Below are positions 26,401-36,858 of a stretch of 64,000 bases of DNA, piece by piece (positions within the stretch are counted from its first letter, which is position 1; each line of letters starts with the position of its first letter). The notes under the pieces are model-generated. The model did not search any database, was not told the origin of the DNA, and saw nothing but the letters and a program-made list of their open reading frames with translations. The stretch lies in contig VWZW01004141.1 in assembly GCA_013397115.1 (NCBI GenBank), positions 806,001 through 870,000 on the forward strand. Direction: 5' to 3'. A program made the position numbers and the translations under genes. This stretch comes from Edolisoma coerulescens. Lineage: Eukaryota > Chordata > Aves > Passeriformes > Campephagidae.

Positions 26401-29400
26401 ATCGCATCCCTTATGTTATACAGCAGCTGCAAAGCATCGTTGGTTCCAGCAACACCCTCAGGAATGGCTGTATTGTCAGTCTGTCATTTATCAGAGACAT
26501 TACTGGGAGCCAGATTCAGTTTATTAAATGGGGGGATCAGGATCTTCACCAGTCCTCTGTGTTTACTTAGGGCTACATGTGAGCAATAGTGGTGGAGGCA
26601 CACTGATACTAATGCAGAAACATACCAAGTGAAAAGTAGCATTTCTGCTTCTCCTTCCTATCAGTCTGTGGTCTGATTATGGAGCCTGGCAGTTTTTGTA
26701 CATAACAAATCTTTTCTGTACTCACAAATATTATCTTTCTTTTTGATATCAGCAAATTAGCGTTGTGATTTCCATCTCAATAATTTTATGAAATAATGTA
26801 ATTCTTGTAATTTTACTTCAGCAGTCCAAAGGTGAGTGGATCATTCTAACCTAACAGGCCTGAAGCCTTCCTTAGCCAGTAGAAGTGGGAGGAACACCCG
26901 CGTGGGACAAAATCCTTCTCTCATTTAGGCTGCGCCAAATTCTCTTTTCCCTCTATGTGTACGTGGGAAGACTAGAAAAGTCATTCAGATGAGATACAAC
27001 AAAGCTAGGCATGGTGGATCCTATGCCAAACTTTCAGCATAATTTCAGCATTTCCAGCACAGTCACATCACTGGTGAAGGAGGGTTTTGCAGGAGGGTAG
27101 TAATGCAAACAAATCCATGATTGTTCCAAAGAGGCACTTAGCAATCCCATTTTCAAGAGCTCTAGTCAGTTTTACAGTATTAGACCGAGGGTTTTAAACA
27201 CATTAAATGCTGACAGGTAGGGGAGGGAGGGTGGACTGGAAGTGGGAAGGCAAGAGAGAAACAATGCTGCAGTGGTGAAGGGACACTTACTCATTGGCCT
27301 GAAGAAGCTTAAGAAAGATTCGAATACACCTTTCACTGTCATGTTAGGTTTGCTGGGTGCCTCTCCACTCTGTTCTGAACCAGGCTGAATCGGTGCTGCA
27401 AGAACTGAAAGTTCATAATGATTAGCTCATTACCATCAAACCTATCCGTAATTAATTAAAGCAATGACATTTTCATACTGATTATCACTCATTAGGAAGG
27501 CATTTACAGTCATCAGGAACTGTGTCTACTGATGGCTAGCAAGGTTAAGCACAGATGTCTTTCTGTTGTATTCACTTATAGTGCTTTAAATTGCTTCATG
27601 AACCACAATGAGTAAAGAATTAAAGCTGTAAAATTTAAATTAAAGAATCCATTCAGGTGGAAATTGTCAAGGATAAAAAGCCCTGCTGCTCACCTATGAG
27701 GTGCAGGTTACGTGAAGGCGCTTTCCTGTATCTATAGTTATGTTTCTCCTATGCACACAAGCAGAACTTTCAGCTTTTTAGATAACGATCAGAGCCCAGT
27801 TAAAACACAGAAACATAGTGAAAGGCATCTTTATCAGACACATGCACACAAACGTGCATCTATCCCAGCATCTTATTTCAGACAGTGACCTACTGCAGTT
27901 GTCTAGAAAAGAGCAAAACATCCCTAAATATAGAGGTACTGCAGTGTTTACACAAAACCTACTGATTTCTTACTCTGGGTCTTCCCAATGACCTTTCATT
28001 TACACTATTCTAAAAAAATATGGCATCAGTAAACCTTTCTGCCTCCCTACATCTCTTTTTCATTAAACCAAAAGTGCAAATCACAGTAGGACTCCACTGG
28101 CAATCAACCACTCCCCAAGGAGGGGGAAAGAGACCCAGTATTCCCACTTGCTTGCCTTTTTTTCTCTCCATGAGAGAAACTTACACCATCACCACTTTAA
28201 TAGCTTTCAGTGATGGAGTTTGCTGAAAGCCATTTTGTGGTGTTAGAGTTCCTTGTGAACAGAAGTGAGATCACAGCCTAACCAAAAACTAAGGTATTGA
28301 ACAGCTTCAGTCTTTTGGATAATTCTTAAGCTAACAGCATCAGGAGCATGAATTCCCTACTTGTCCTGGGGCACAACTTGCCTCTTCTGTGCCATACAAA
28401 ACTCCCTTGGGAAAAATAACAGAGTAGAGAGAATTGAAGGTACAGTCAAAATAGAGAATCTGAAACTATCACGTAACAGAAATGTGACTGACGAAGCTCA
28501 CAGTGACAGTGAGTCGTGGGGCCCCTCTCCTTGCTAGTGAACAAGACAGAACAGAAAATTTTGAAGACTGTAATGACTCCATAGGAAGTTCATGAGATGA
28601 GGTTTCCAACATTCAGTTTGGTAAGAATTATCTGAAAACTGTGGCTGCCCTACACACTACTCTCTCATATGAGGGTTTAAAGAGACACGAGCCATATACA
28701 TAGGTTTAATGGCCATTGCTGTACTTACACATTTATATCTATGTTAGAGCTCACACCCACGCTGGAAGCCTTTTACAATGACACAGCAACTGCCAGCCTC
28801 TCACCAAGAGCTGAAAAGGCTCTGAGGTCTGGTTTCTCAATGCATTAAGGATCAAATGCAAACATGTTTGGACTGATCCTTTATACATGTGTCAGATGAC
28901 CAAACTTAACTTCTGTTGTGAGTGCAAGTTATCAGACAAAACTCTTTTGGATTACTTTGAGTCATCTGCTGTAGTAAGCAAACACATCAATTCTCAACAG
29001 ACTGTAAGAACACCTTTAATGGTTTGCTGAAAAAGAAGTCAAAGACGGGGAAAAACAGAAGAATCTATAACTGGGGGAAAAAATAGAAAAATCGATGATC
29101 AACTGTAAAATAAAAGCAAGTTGCACTGCCAGGGATGAAATGAACAGCACGTATTTCTTGTACAGGTGCACAGAGAGAAACGGGAACTACAGTTGCAGGA
29201 AAAAAAAATATTTTGCTCTATTTAGGTCTCAGAACTGACCAATCCAATCTGAAGTAATTGCTTGTAATATTTCCCAGTATTTTCCAGTCATTTCCAAGAC
29301 AACAAAACCTGCAAATTTTTTGCTAGTAAATGTACTTGCTGCTTCTTTGGAAATGTTTTTGTCCTCGCAATACTCACGTGAATGGATGCTACAAAGCAGG

Positions 29401-29447
29401 AGCAGGACCATGAAGACCCACGCTCGACGGGTGCCAAAGGGCAGCAT
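20305..29447 (-). CDS. FMR1NB: FMR1NB-like trefoil membrane protein, five exons, 177 aa
   Basis: FMR1 neighbour protein is a membrane protein with a P-type trefoil domain; in mammals it is testis-enriched and a cancer/testis antigen. Five exons of 70, 114, 135, 97 and 118 nt have GT/AG borders and matching phases. Residues 1-23 carry Arg-Arg and a hydrophobic run (signal peptide or anchor). Residues 28-48 are a Pro/Ser-rich linker with an N-M-T sequon. Residues 63-106 are the trefoil domain with six Cys (63, 74, 84, 89, 90, 100) and a second sequon, N-M-S. About 110-136 is a transmembrane helix. Residues 139-167 are Lys/Arg-rich. Gene order and strand relative to FMR1 match mammals, and Cys spacing matches human FMR1NB closely. 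Human FMR1NB has a longer cytosolic N-terminus; an upstream coding exon cannot be excluded. Function in birds is unknown. Confidence 0.85.
20423..22910. other. FMR1NB intron 4
   Basis: This 2.5-kb intron lies between the transmembrane exon and the basic-tail exon. Apart from the CR1 fragment near its 3' end, and a short CA/TG run near 22128, I see nothing recognisable. Confidence 0.7.
20659..20790 (-). mobile_element. CR1 LINE 3' fragment (diverged subfamily)
   Basis: The start AGAATCACAGAATCATTCAG, with AAGATCATCA and CCAACCATTAACCCAGC-like text after it, is the reverse complement of a CR1 3' end. The inner part becomes unrecognisable after about 130 bases. It lies just upstream of the last FMR1NB exon, in intron 4 of that gene. 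Confidence 0.75.
22911..23007 (-). CDS. FMR1NB: FMR1NB exon 4 (transmembrane helix)
   Basis: This is a 97-nt exon with acceptor CTCTACAG|ATGTGC and donor GAGAAG|GTAAGT. It reads (D)VHLAIRVVLLVGGGFLIL then GFLPICCCAFLQR, a clear membrane helix ending in a Cys cluster that may be palmitoylated. The order VRD, helix, LPI-C matches human FRDVPKQ...LILVCLPIYC. It leaves two bases for the next codon. Confidence 0.87.
23254..23305 (+). mobile_element. Short CR1 LINE 3' terminus
   Basis: TTGGACTCAATGATCACAAA, then GGTCTTTTCTAACCTAAATG and ATTCTATAATTC, is the last roughly 50 bases of a CR1 element on the plus strand. Everything upstream of this point in the element has been lost. Confidence 0.75.
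24925..25150 (-). mobile_element. Old CR1 LINE fragment
   Basis: CTTGAAAACCTCCAAGGTTG, GGAGACTCCATCACC, CCCTAATGTCTGAGCTAAAT and TTCCCAAGC follow the order of an inverted CR1 3' region. The copy is diverged, has small gaps and carries no usable frame. Confidence 0.7.
25613..25747 (-). CDS. FMR1NB: FMR1NB exon 3 (trefoil domain)
   Basis: This is a 135-nt exon with acceptor TTAAAG|CTTGCC and donor GATG|GTGAGT. It reads (T)CRLSNEQLLTPCPVEGLN, then MSECSKNHCCPLKIGQDEEC and YMPVRD. The spacing C-x10-C-x9-C-x4-CC-x9-C is the trefoil pattern and aligns with human FMR1NB (C-x10-C-x10-C-x4-CC-x10-C). The closing MPVRD parallels human APFRD. This exon is the strongest evidence for the gene. Confidence 0.9.
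25748..27290. other. FMR1NB intron 2
   Basis: This 1.5-kb intron lies between the linker and trefoil exons. I see no repeats or further exons in it. Confidence 0.7.
27291..27404 (-). CDS. FMR1NB: FMR1NB exon 2 (extracellular linker)
   Basis: This exon is 114 nt from acceptor TTTCAG|TTCTTG to donor AATGA|GTAAGT. It reads (L)LAAPIQPGSEQSGEAPSKP then NMTVKGVFESFLSFFRPM. The end resembles human ALEALLNFFFPTTC, which also leads into the trefoil domain. A second acceptor, CTTGCAG|CACC (exon start 27395), is also in frame and would remove three residues. The linker has an N-glycosylation sequon, N-M-T. Confidence 0.82.
27405..29377. other. FMR1NB intron 1 in this model
   Basis: This 2.0-kb intron lies between the signal-peptide and linker exons. 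I see no recognisable elements in it. Confidence 0.65.
29378..29447 (-). CDS. FMR1NB: FMR1NB exon 1 in this model (signal peptide or anchor)
   Basis: From the ATG at 29445-29447 it reads MLPFGTRRAWVFMVLLLLCS then IHS, and ends at donor TTCAC|GTGAGT, one base into a codon. The hydrophobic run after Arg-Arg fits a signal peptide. The PFG motif parallels KPFGML just before the first membrane segment of human FMR1NB. A longer in-frame start exists at 29490-29492. Both TTATTGCAG|TA just before the ATG and TTTTATGCAG|G further up look like acceptors, so this could be an internal exon. Confidence 0.7.
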
Positions 29448-30982
29448 TACTGCAATAAAACCAGGAGCAATAATAGGTACAGGGTCCTGCATAAAACAAA
29501 TTACTCATCTTAACTTCATATTTATGGCTTAGAGCAAACCTCACAGTTGATTGCTGCACAGAGCAAGACTGCCTTTTTTGCAAGAAAGAGGAGGCCAAAA
29601 CCCATTGAAAATATATGTGTATATATTTGCAATAAATGATTTTGAAGAAATGACTCATTTAAAGAAAGTTTAAAGGAAGGCATTGTGTTAACAGACTAGC
29701 CAAAAAATTATCTTTCTGAAGAGTCCCAGAGCTAGACACCTGGCACTTTAAGATTATTTTTAGCTAAAAATTTTAATCCAAGTTCAATGAACAAAATCAA
29801 GACTGAAGAATGAATAATTTTTGAAAGCTTAAAACTGAATTCTAGTTTAGCTCATTGAATTCTTCACTGTTTTCAAAACTGGAGCACATGAAGTGCTTTG
29901 GATAACATTTTTAAAAGGTGGTTCAAAATGGTATTATGGACGAAATACTTCTCAAAATCCCCATGTGATTCATAGTAATTTAACAGCAGGTTTAAGCTGG
30001 GTTTTGTACCCTCAAGCAGCCCCTGATGACTGCTTTGCCAGATGCTGTATTTCACTTTGCCTGCCCCTCCTGTTTTACCCTAAAAAGGTCTTTTTTCAAT
30101 TATTACCATTTAGTAAAGACAGCTTAAACCTAGAGACAATTTGTTAGTGTTGGTGAGGGGAGAACCCCATTTTTTGAAGTGCTGTACAAGGAAAAGTCTG
30201 ACTGCCTTTCACATGGATATTGCCCTTTGAAGGGTCAGCTCTTCCTGCACTCCTGCTGCTCAGTGAGGAAAGCTTCCCTGCCCTTGGATGCACCTGTGCT
30301 ACGGAGGAATATACACACATGTTCTGTCTCGTGGAGAAGCTACTTTGGTAATGTGAAATTATTTCTTAAGAGGAAAGGAATCATGCATCCCAAGAGACTT
30401 ACTAAAATCAAATACCACTCATGACAAATTGGGAAAAAAAGGGAGAAGGAAAACAAGATAAAATTGTTCTTGCCATTACTTACTCCTTTTGCTGTTTCTT
30501 CCAGCCCTGCTGGAGCAGGGCACGAGCAGCTCCCCAGGGTGCAGCAACCACAGACTGCCCCGACAACCGTGGAACCAAAGCACGTCACAGTGACCAGCCC
30601 CAGTTCAGGTACACGGAACAGGATGGATCAACAGAGGGGCCAGAAAAAACTCAACGTGTTTTGGGAAAAATCAGCCCCCTCTGAGACTGCTGGAAAGCCT
30701 CTCAAGTCTTCTAATTGATCAAGTTAAAAACAAGTTTATACTCTTACCAATCACACTCCAGTGTACAATACAGAAACATCACCTAATTGTGCAAACTGGG
30801 TAATAGATAAAAGATCAAAATACACTCCTCTCCAATCAAAAAGTTTGGTCAGAATGCTTAAGTTAGAGCTCCTCACTAACCCATGAAAGGTGAATTAATT
30901 AGGTAAGAGCATCACACCATTGCTTCACCAAATATTTGCACACTTGAAGCACACATCTGACACAGACCTTTCTTAGACCCAG

Positions 30983-31101
30983 AAAGGCAACCCCATCCTG
31001 GGCTGCATCAAAGGGAACATGGCCAGCAGGTCAAGGGAGGTGATTCTGCCCCTCTACTCCACTCTCTTGAGACCCCACGTGGTGTACTGCAATCAGCTCT
31101 G
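30983..31101 (+). mobile_element. CR1 LINE, 5' part of an LTR-interrupted copy
   Basis: CATCCTGGGCTGCATCAAAG, GGCCAGCAGGTCAAGGGAGG and CTCTTGAGACCCCACGTGGT are typical CR1 reverse-transcriptase-region sequence on the plus strand. The match stops after CAGCTCTGG and resumes in the segment starting at 31671, so the two belong to one element. Confidence 0.85.
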
Positions 31102-31112
31102 GCGATCTGGCC

Positions 31113-31670
31113 TGATTTCAGCTGGGATAGAGTTAAATTTTCTTCTTTGTAGCTGGCCCAGTGCTGTGCCTTGGATTTAGGATGAGAAGAATGTTGAAAA
31201 CACACCAATGTTGTTGCTAAGCAGTTCTTGCTCTCAATCGAGGACTTTTGAATCCCCATGCTCTGGCAGGAGCAGGTGCACCAGAAACCAGGAGGGAGCA
31301 TGGTCAGGACAGATGACCTGGACTGACCAAAGGGATATTCTACACCATGGCACATCAGGCCCAGTATATAAACTACAGGAGCTGGCAGAGAGATGCCAAA
31401 CACTGCCCAGGGATGGGCTGAGCACTGGTCAGTGTATTGAGCAACTGTATTTTGCAGCTCTTGTTCCTCTTGCATTTCATCTCTCTTGCTCCTTGTCATT
31501 ATTGTTATTATATTCTACTGTCTTTCAAATACTGAACTATTCTTTTATCAACCCACAATTTTTACTCTTTTGTTTCCCCTGATTCCCATCCCCACTGGGA
31601 AGGTGGAGGGGGAAGAGGGCACTGAGTGAGTGAGCAGCTACGTGGTGTTGCTGGCTGGAGTTAAACCACA
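31113..31670 (+). mobile_element. ERVL-type solo LTR
   Basis: This element of about 560 bp starts TGATTTCAGCTGGGATAGAG and ends GCTGGAGTTAAACCACA (TG...CA). It carries a promoter-like CCCAGTATATAAAC at about 31361-31374 and a GT/T-rich 3' part. It resembles a common avian ERVL LTR family as I recall it. There is no internal retroviral sequence next to it, so it is a solo LTR left by recombination. The exact ends and target duplication are not certain. Confidence 0.8.
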
Positions 31671-32148
31671 AGTTCCCCCATATGAAGGAAATGGACGTTT
31701 TCAAGCTTGTCCAGAGGGCCCTGAAGGTGACCAGAGGCCAGGAACAGCTCTGCTCTGAAGACAAGCTGAGAGACCTGGGGTCGTTCAGCCTGGAGAAGGC
31801 TCTGGGGACACATCAGGGCCCCTTCCAGTACCTAAAGGGGCTACACGAGAAAGATGAGGAAGACTTTTTAGCAGGGCCTGTGCAAAAGGACAAAGGTAAC
31901 AGTTTTAAACTAAAAGAGGTTCAATTTAGACTAGATATAAAGACGAAGTTTTTTTACAATGAGGGTGGTGAGGCCCTGCCAGAGGGTGCTCAGAGAAGCT
32001 GTAGATGCGCTGTGCCTGGAGGCATTGCAGGCCAGGCTGGATAGAGCTCTGGGCAACCTGGTCTATAGGAAGGTGTCCTTGCCCAAGGCAGAGGTCGGAA
32101 CTAGATGATCCTTAAGGTCCCTTCCAACCCAGACCATTCTAGGATTCT
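31671..32148 (+). mobile_element. CR1 LINE, 3' part of an LTR-interrupted copy
   Basis: It continues the CR1 frame (CTGAGAGACCTGGGGTCGTT, CAGCCTGGAGAAGGCTCT), then GGTTTTAAACTAAAAGAGG-like text, and finishes CCTTCCAACCCAGACCATTC, AGGATTCT, the canonical CR1 3' end. An open frame of about 120 codons here is LINE-derived and carries indels, so it is not a host gene. Confidence 0.92.
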
Positions 32149-34981
32149 ACCACTTCCATTCCTTTTATTAAGGAAAGGCTCTGAATAGACGGGGAGCAGT
32201 GTTTTTAAAATATACAGAAGCCTAAAGTAAATGCAGATGCCATCAAATCAGCAGTTCTCCAAACAGATGAGCTGCCTAAAGCAGTTGCAGTTTGCTACAA
32301 CAGCCATCTGAACTGATAAGTGAGTCTGAAAAAACATACATGCATGTTTTTTTTTTTCCTCATTTCAGTTAACTGCATAATGAGTTTAAAGGGTGGCTCT
32401 CTTTAACCTCATTTGTATGCAGCATTAGCTTGCTAAAATAAGCAGCAATACACAGAATCCTCAGTTTCATTGTTTCATTCTATACCCAGACTAGACTCAG
32501 CCACTCTCAGCAGTACCAATGAGATACTTGGAAATGTCTAACCCACAAGCCTTCGTTTTCTGAAGCATATTATTTACAAGAAAGTGAGATTTTCCATGCT
32601 GATTTATCACATGGAACACTCCAGACAGTGTAATGCATTTCTGACGTGTGACTTCTCAGATTGCTAAGTCACAGAAAATTGCCCCCCCCCCATTTTAAAT
32701 AGAACACTTAATTGATTTTACTGCATTTAGGACTGTTGACTCCCTTTGCTATAGCTGTAGTCTACACCTGAGGCTCGGCCTGAGTCCGCCAGGCAAAAAA
32801 GCACATCCAAACCCCAAACCACCCCAAATGTTTGGTACACCATTTCTGCAACAGTCCAGTTCTTAGCATTTATAGACTACATCCATGCGATCATTTTTTG
32901 CTTTAAATTAACTGCTTTTATTGGAAACCAGTTTCTTAAATTCAGTGCAAACCTGTAAGAAAACATCTTCTCCTACTGAATTTTCAGTAGATACACAAAA
33001 TTACCTGTGATTGTTGCTCTTTCTTATTATCCAATTCCATACAGTACTCAAAGCACACAAAGATTACTGCTTTAAAGTCTTTTGTAGAGTAATTTTTGAA
33101 CAATGTAAAAAAAAAGAGTAATTATGGCAACTGACTTATCCGGGTTTAACAGCAATTATTTCTATCAAACTGGATGAGATGAATGACCTTAGTAACTGTG
33201 AAAGCACAAGTGACCGATGTGCAGTGCATTTTAAAAAATTGTTTGTAGAAAACCAGATTCATCCCCTGATGCAGGCAAAAGATCTACAGTCCTCTGTCAA
33301 AGACTCACACTGCCAAAGAGTAAAGAGCTGTTTCTGTAAATCACAGCATAAAAATATGATGTGAAACCCACACTGTGTTTAAGTCTAATGAACCTCTGGC
33401 AAGGAGAACCTTGCAATCAAACTGGAATCTATTCAGAACACTGAGCTCAGGAGGTCTAACCTCACTTTTCCTAACACATATTGAATTGCCTTAATACCTT
33501 TACAGTGTAAACGTCCTAGTCACCCCAACTTTCATGGGTGTATGTCTAGAAAAGACTCTTTGACTAGCATCTTTGTTAAGTTCAAGTGAACGACCAACAA
33601 GCTTAGCACACACTACTGTGGAAACAACAAGCTCAGCCTTGTCACTTTTAAAAAATTATTTTAAGCTACAAGAACCAGCAACACATCTCCCCCACCCCTT
33701 AACACAGGTATTCCACTGCAAGTCTTGCTGCTTCTGGAAAGACATAACCTTTAACAACACACAGGATAAAAATATTTGAGACTCATGTTCTCTTGCAGAG
33801 AACTTAGCAGAACTGTGCAGCAGGGTTCCTGAAATGACGGAGGAATACTCACTGGAAGCTTAAGTTTTCCCTTTTAATATTCAATACTGAAGGGTTTTGC
33901 AGGGAAACACACTGCAGTTCAGGAAAAGAGGCTGCCTTTCACACTAAGTGCTTGTAGGAAGAAGCAGGTTCTACACTCAGTACCATACTCACAGCACCGT
34001 GTTCTTCCTGGACTGTGGAAATAAAGCACGGCACACAATATTTGATATTAAAGACAAAAAAATGGCTGAGAAAGCTCATCACTAACTGATTCAAATAACT
34101 TCTGCACTCAAGAAACCAAACCTAGTACCCTTCTTGAACTCATGAGTACTCATAAAGAGATTTTTTTCTGCTTCAAAAAAGCTGAATAAAGAGATTTTTT
34201 CCTTGACAAAGTTTTAATAACAACTCTGAAAATCTTAACTCCCCACCATCTTTAACAAAAATGCATCCAGTAAACAACAGAAACACAAACTATTTGTTAA
34301 TTCATAGGCTTTGAGCTTAACCCTACTGAATTTAGACTTTGGCATGATTCACAAATACCTCTGACTCTTTCAAAGAACTTTATTTTAAAAATAATTTTAA
34401 TTCATTAGACCATACTTTATAATAGTTACCAATAGGACGGACCTGAACTCAAGCATCAGACATTTGTTGCACTTTCAAGTTTTGTAACAACATGACTTTT
34501 CAAAATAAAAGTGTACATTGAGATTCACAGTTTAATTTGTTGAAATTTAATAACATTTAAAACCACTGGAATACGAACTGAAAGGGATATATGTTAAGTA
34601 CACAAATATTGCAAAAGGTCATAACCCCCAAACCTACTTGGAAATGGAATGCATCCAATTAGTCAGACTGTGGTTTAGTAATTTCACATTTACCTGGGTT
34701 AGCACCTTAGTGAACTCAAGCACTGAATGTGAGAAATGAGTGCATGAAGTGTGACCACTCAACAGGTACTGTACCATTCCATGAGGAGACTGTTCTTCTT
34801 GAGCATTATGTGCCGTAGTTTTGAAAACTGGTAATATTTGAGACTTTTCTAAAATGTGTAAATAAACAATGGCTACAGTTAAAGTCTAAACAAAGAAATA
34901 CTTTCTACTGTCTGTCGAGATTTTTTAAAGCAATCATTCATAAGGATTGCATCAACATCAGTTAGCAGAGGAAGATCAAAC

Positions 34982-34987
34982 TTTATT
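34982..34987 (-). terminator. Candidate distal FMR1 polyadenylation signal
   Basis: AATAAA on the minus strand (TTTATT on the plus strand) lies about 1.76 kb after the stop codon, in the context TTTCAATAAAGTTTGATC. It is the best-placed canonical hexamer for the long 3' UTR form. Evidence is position and motif only. Confidence 0.5.
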
Positions 34988-36371
34988 GAAACTGCTTGCA
35001 TACAAAATATATTGCACTATAACCAAACAAATGTCAACATAAAATCCAATCTGTTGTAGCTAATATGTACAGAGAATATTGCCCAAGAGCAGTTACATTA
35101 CAAGGTCAGTCTACCTTGGTTAATTATCTACAGTATTTTAAACCAAACAGCTTACAGATGATGTGTGCAAGGTACCAATTTCTGTTTTCAAATACTATAC
35201 ATTCCCAAAATAAATAACTAGAAATCAACATTAATGTTTGGCAATACTTTTTAAGACATTTTTATATTTGTTAAATCATGTGCAGTTCGTTGCCAGTTTT
35301 AGTATGCTCACCTGTATGCAAGGAAAAAAAAAGAATGAAGAAAGCAAAGAAACAAAACTCACAAAATACATCAGAGGCAAGGTCAAGTTTGTACAATTCT
35401 GTACATAAACAGTGGCTCTCCTTCTGGAGTAATCTGAATAAAAATGGACTAAAATGAAGGTCCTTATGCAGTTGTGCCCAGTAAGTTTAATGTGTGATTA
35501 GAAACAAAAGAAAGCACAGCTCCTCCCACCACTTCCCACCCTTCCCTGGTGTACAGCTGTACTTTGGATCAAATTCTGTGACACCTTCATATTGGCTGGT
35601 AATTAGGACCTTGCAGCTCAAAATATGAAGAACTTTTGTTTTACCTTTAATATTTTTGACTACTCTATCTGTACTTGCCAGGGCATGACATGTGGTGACT
35701 TTCTTCCTACCTCTCCCGAAGTAGCCCCCAAATTAAAATAAGCAATTCAAAAATTTTGGGAGGATGAAAACCATCAATGCTTTAGGCTGGTCATCTGGCC
35801 AAACAGCAGGCACACATTACTAGCTTGTGAACATGTTACACTTGTTCCCTCAGTAACAATGAGTTTTTTAGTTTTCCACAATGGAAATTTTTTTTTTTTA
35901 AAAAAAAAGCTTCTGTACTGCCTACAAAGAAAAAAATTACACCCCTTTTTCAATAACACTATTTGCCAAATCTTCAGTGCAAAATAAATTTCCTATTCTT
36001 ATAACTGCCTAACTGAATGTTTATGTAAGGAAAAAATTATGGAAAGCATGCACTTGTCTATAAAGTACTAACGTCTGACAAGGATTGCTACATATATTTT
36101 ACATTTAGTGTTACCAACTCATCTTCCCTGATTTCTGCATCCAAATATAATATTCCTACCTGCCAAGATATAAAAAAGGCACAGATCATACAACTTTTTT
36201 GCTAATGAAAATGACAATTGTTACATCACACAGATTTCAGGGTCCACCAAAATATTGAAAAAGGTGGACCAGAATGTGAACTGACACAGGACATAAAACG
36301 ACATAGCATTTTCATGAAGAATTGGTAAGTTAGATTGAAAACAGAAGCCAATTTGATTACTGCAAACACTA

Positions 36372-36377
36372 TTTATT
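36372..36377 (-). terminator. Candidate proximal FMR1 polyadenylation signal
   Basis: AATAAA on the minus strand lies about 370 nt after the stop codon. Use would give a short 3' UTR isoform. Mammalian FMR1 is known to use several polyadenylation sites, but use of this one is unproven. Confidence 0.25.
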
Positions 36378-36747
36378 CTGAAAATTGAAATTGAGCAGTG
36401 AATTTGACCCGATGTGTTAAAATGGTACAACTGAACAGAAAGTTTACCAATGCACAGCTCAGTATTTTTAAAACAAACAAAAAAGAATCTTTCATCGTTT
36501 GAACTGCAATATGTACTTGGAAGCGATTTTCGGAAGTTCAGGTATTTTTATGCAAATATTTGAATAACTTCTTATTCTGAAAACAACTGCATACTGTTGA
36601 TGTTAAAAAAGGCTAACAGAGAACATATGTTCATTTCATGCCCTGCGCCATCTTGCCTACTATTTGTCTTTGGCCTAACAAGTTTCTCTAACATGGAATA
36701 GGAATTACTGAAACAGTATAGGAAATATGACTTCAGAGTTATGCAGT

Positions 36748-36858
36748 TTAGGGGACTCCGTTCACCAGCGGCTGTTGAGCGTCGGCGCTGTCCGTCTTCT
36801 CCTTCTTCGGGTTCCGCTCCTTGCCCGCGCGCAGCCGGCTGCCTTCGCTCGAGGTATT
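36748..36858 (-). CDS. FMR1: FMR1 exon 17, coding part and stop codon
   Basis: The acceptor is CATTACAG|AATACC and the stop TAA is at 36748-36750. The 36 codons begin NTSSEGSRLRAGKERNPKKE and end QQPLVNGVP, the conserved FMRP C-terminus. The coding part is very rich in CpG and in G/C at third positions, unlike exons 2-10 and the flanking intron. An Arg-rich overlapping reading frame here is only a shadow of this base composition. Confidence 0.97.
   Translation of the reverse strand, partial: NTSSEGSRLRAGKERNPKKEKTDSADAQQPLVNGVP

Larger units (their letters stand above)
29448..34378. other. Region between FMR1NB and the FMR1 3' end
   Basis: This is the 5' flank of FMR1NB and the spacer to FMR1. 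No CpG island is present. A TATA-like CATAAATATG (minus strand) lies about 70-80 bases above the FMR1NB ATG. The only clear elements are the CR1 split by an LTR at 30983-32148 and a C9-10 run near 32683. An upstream FMR1NB exon could be hidden here. Confidence 0.55.
34970..36747 (-). other. FMR1: FMR1 3' untranslated region
   Basis: This AT-rich stretch follows the FMR1 stop codon on the minus strand and contains no coding pattern. Its right limit is the stop codon. The left limit is placed about a dozen bases beyond a canonical AATAAA on the minus strand, giving about 1.78 kb; the human 3' UTR is roughly 2.3 kb. Long T and A homopolymers sit at 35887-35909. The true 3' end could be further left, since another AATAAA occurs at 34379-34384. 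Confidence 0.65.

Noticed and set aside
31008..32044. Several open frames of 120-163 codons
   Set aside because: They lie across the CR1 and LTR elements and are repeat-derived, not host genes.
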